A stretch of 29,667 nucleotides of DNA from DASWFI01 sp036394315 (lineage in GTDB: Bacteria; Patescibacteriota; Doudnabacteria; UBA920; O2-02-FULL-48-8): the NCBI GenBank assembly GCA_036394315.1, contig DASWFI010000151.1, positions 1-29,667 on the forward strand, written 5' to 3'. The position numbers and the translations under genes were made by a program. How positions within the stretch are numbered: position 1 is the first letter of the stretch; every line of letters begins with the position of its first letter. Under the pieces are notes generated by a model. The model worked only from the letters and a program-made list of their open reading frames with translations, was not told where the DNA came from and searched no databases. Shown in pieces: positions 29,591 through 29,667 of this stretch.

Positions 29591-29667
29591 ATGCGATTAG
29601 ATGGTTACCGCCTGCCTTGGGGCAAACAACGTATTTTGTTAAACAAATATGACAGGTGGCGGAAACA
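29591..29667 (+). CDS. Start of an unrecognised gene, cut by the window end
   Basis: ATG 29591 opens a frame that runs to the edge with 25 residues, beginning MRLDGYRLPWGKQ and rich in Arg, Lys and Trp. AAAGGA lies nine bases upstream. The basic, aromatic start and the inverted repeat in front would suit a DNA-binding or transposase-like protein, but I cannot identify it from this much sequence. Confidence 0.4.
   Translation, partial: MRLDGYRLPWGKQRILLNKYDRWRK

Noticed and set aside
1..29667. CRISPR arrays
   Set aside because: No regularly spaced direct repeats of 23-40 bases are seen; the repeats present are short motifs or palindromes.
1..29667. tRNA or rRNA genes
   Set aside because: Scattered GTTCGA strings (for example near 9133) lack the five-pair T-arm and acceptor stem, and no rRNA blocks are present.

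Overview
The window looks like a piece of a Candidate Phyla Radiation (Patescibacteria) chromosome. The grounds are the compact AT-leaning layout, a shortened alanyl-tRNA synthetase, a cupin-type glucose-6-phosphate isomerase, a DUF3160/Memo pair, many short hydrophilic or single-helix proteins, and an infA-rpmJ-rpsM-rpsK-rpsD-rpoA-rplQ-rplM-rpsI operon of bacterial type. TAA, TAG and TGA all end genes here, so code 11 rather than the UGA-glycine code fits. The phylum call is inferred from gene content alone and I do not assign a class.

Layout. 1-420: tail of a probable surface-repeat protein, two terminators and a possible small RNA. 421-2653: rarA, then minus-strand genes for an 80-aa protein, an M23 peptidase and an unlisted 35-aa membrane peptide. 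2774-8922: an envelope glycan cluster (flippase, GT4, polymerase-like membrane protein, two GT2 enzymes) interrupted by a GC-rich minus-strand membrane gene. 8930-9359: a compact, heavily folded minus-strand transcription unit, probably non-coding. 9418-14952: S41 protease, alaS, pgi and a membrane-anchored J-like protein. 15012-15820: another GC-rich minus-strand unit with a structured leader and tiny ORFs. 15904-20144: the ribosomal/rpoA operon. 20149-21481: a small segment bounded by a decayed second copy of the rpsI 3' end, then an MntA-HepT toxin-antitoxin pair. 21482-22595: a PEP-synthase-like gene fragment, a possible sRNA and three 21-25 aa peptides. 22596-25094: typA and two GlsB-like membrane proteins. 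25102-26193: rnpB and a GC-rich lipoprotein unit. 26227-29667: DUF3160 protein, Memo-like protein and the start of an unrecognised gene.

Two expression grammars are visible. About eleven AT-rich genes have a -10 box (often TGnTATAAT) ending only 6-10 nt before the start codon, so their mRNAs should be leaderless. In contrast, four GC-rich units (7510-8066, 8930-9359, 15020-15820, 25579-26193) have -35/-10 promoters with exactly 17-nt spacing, their own terminators and, where coding, GGAGG ribosome sites. These look like independent cassettes scattered among the older genes. Together with the att-like rpsI repeat, the gene fragment and the micro-peptide cluster, they make this a plastic region around conserved housekeeping operons.
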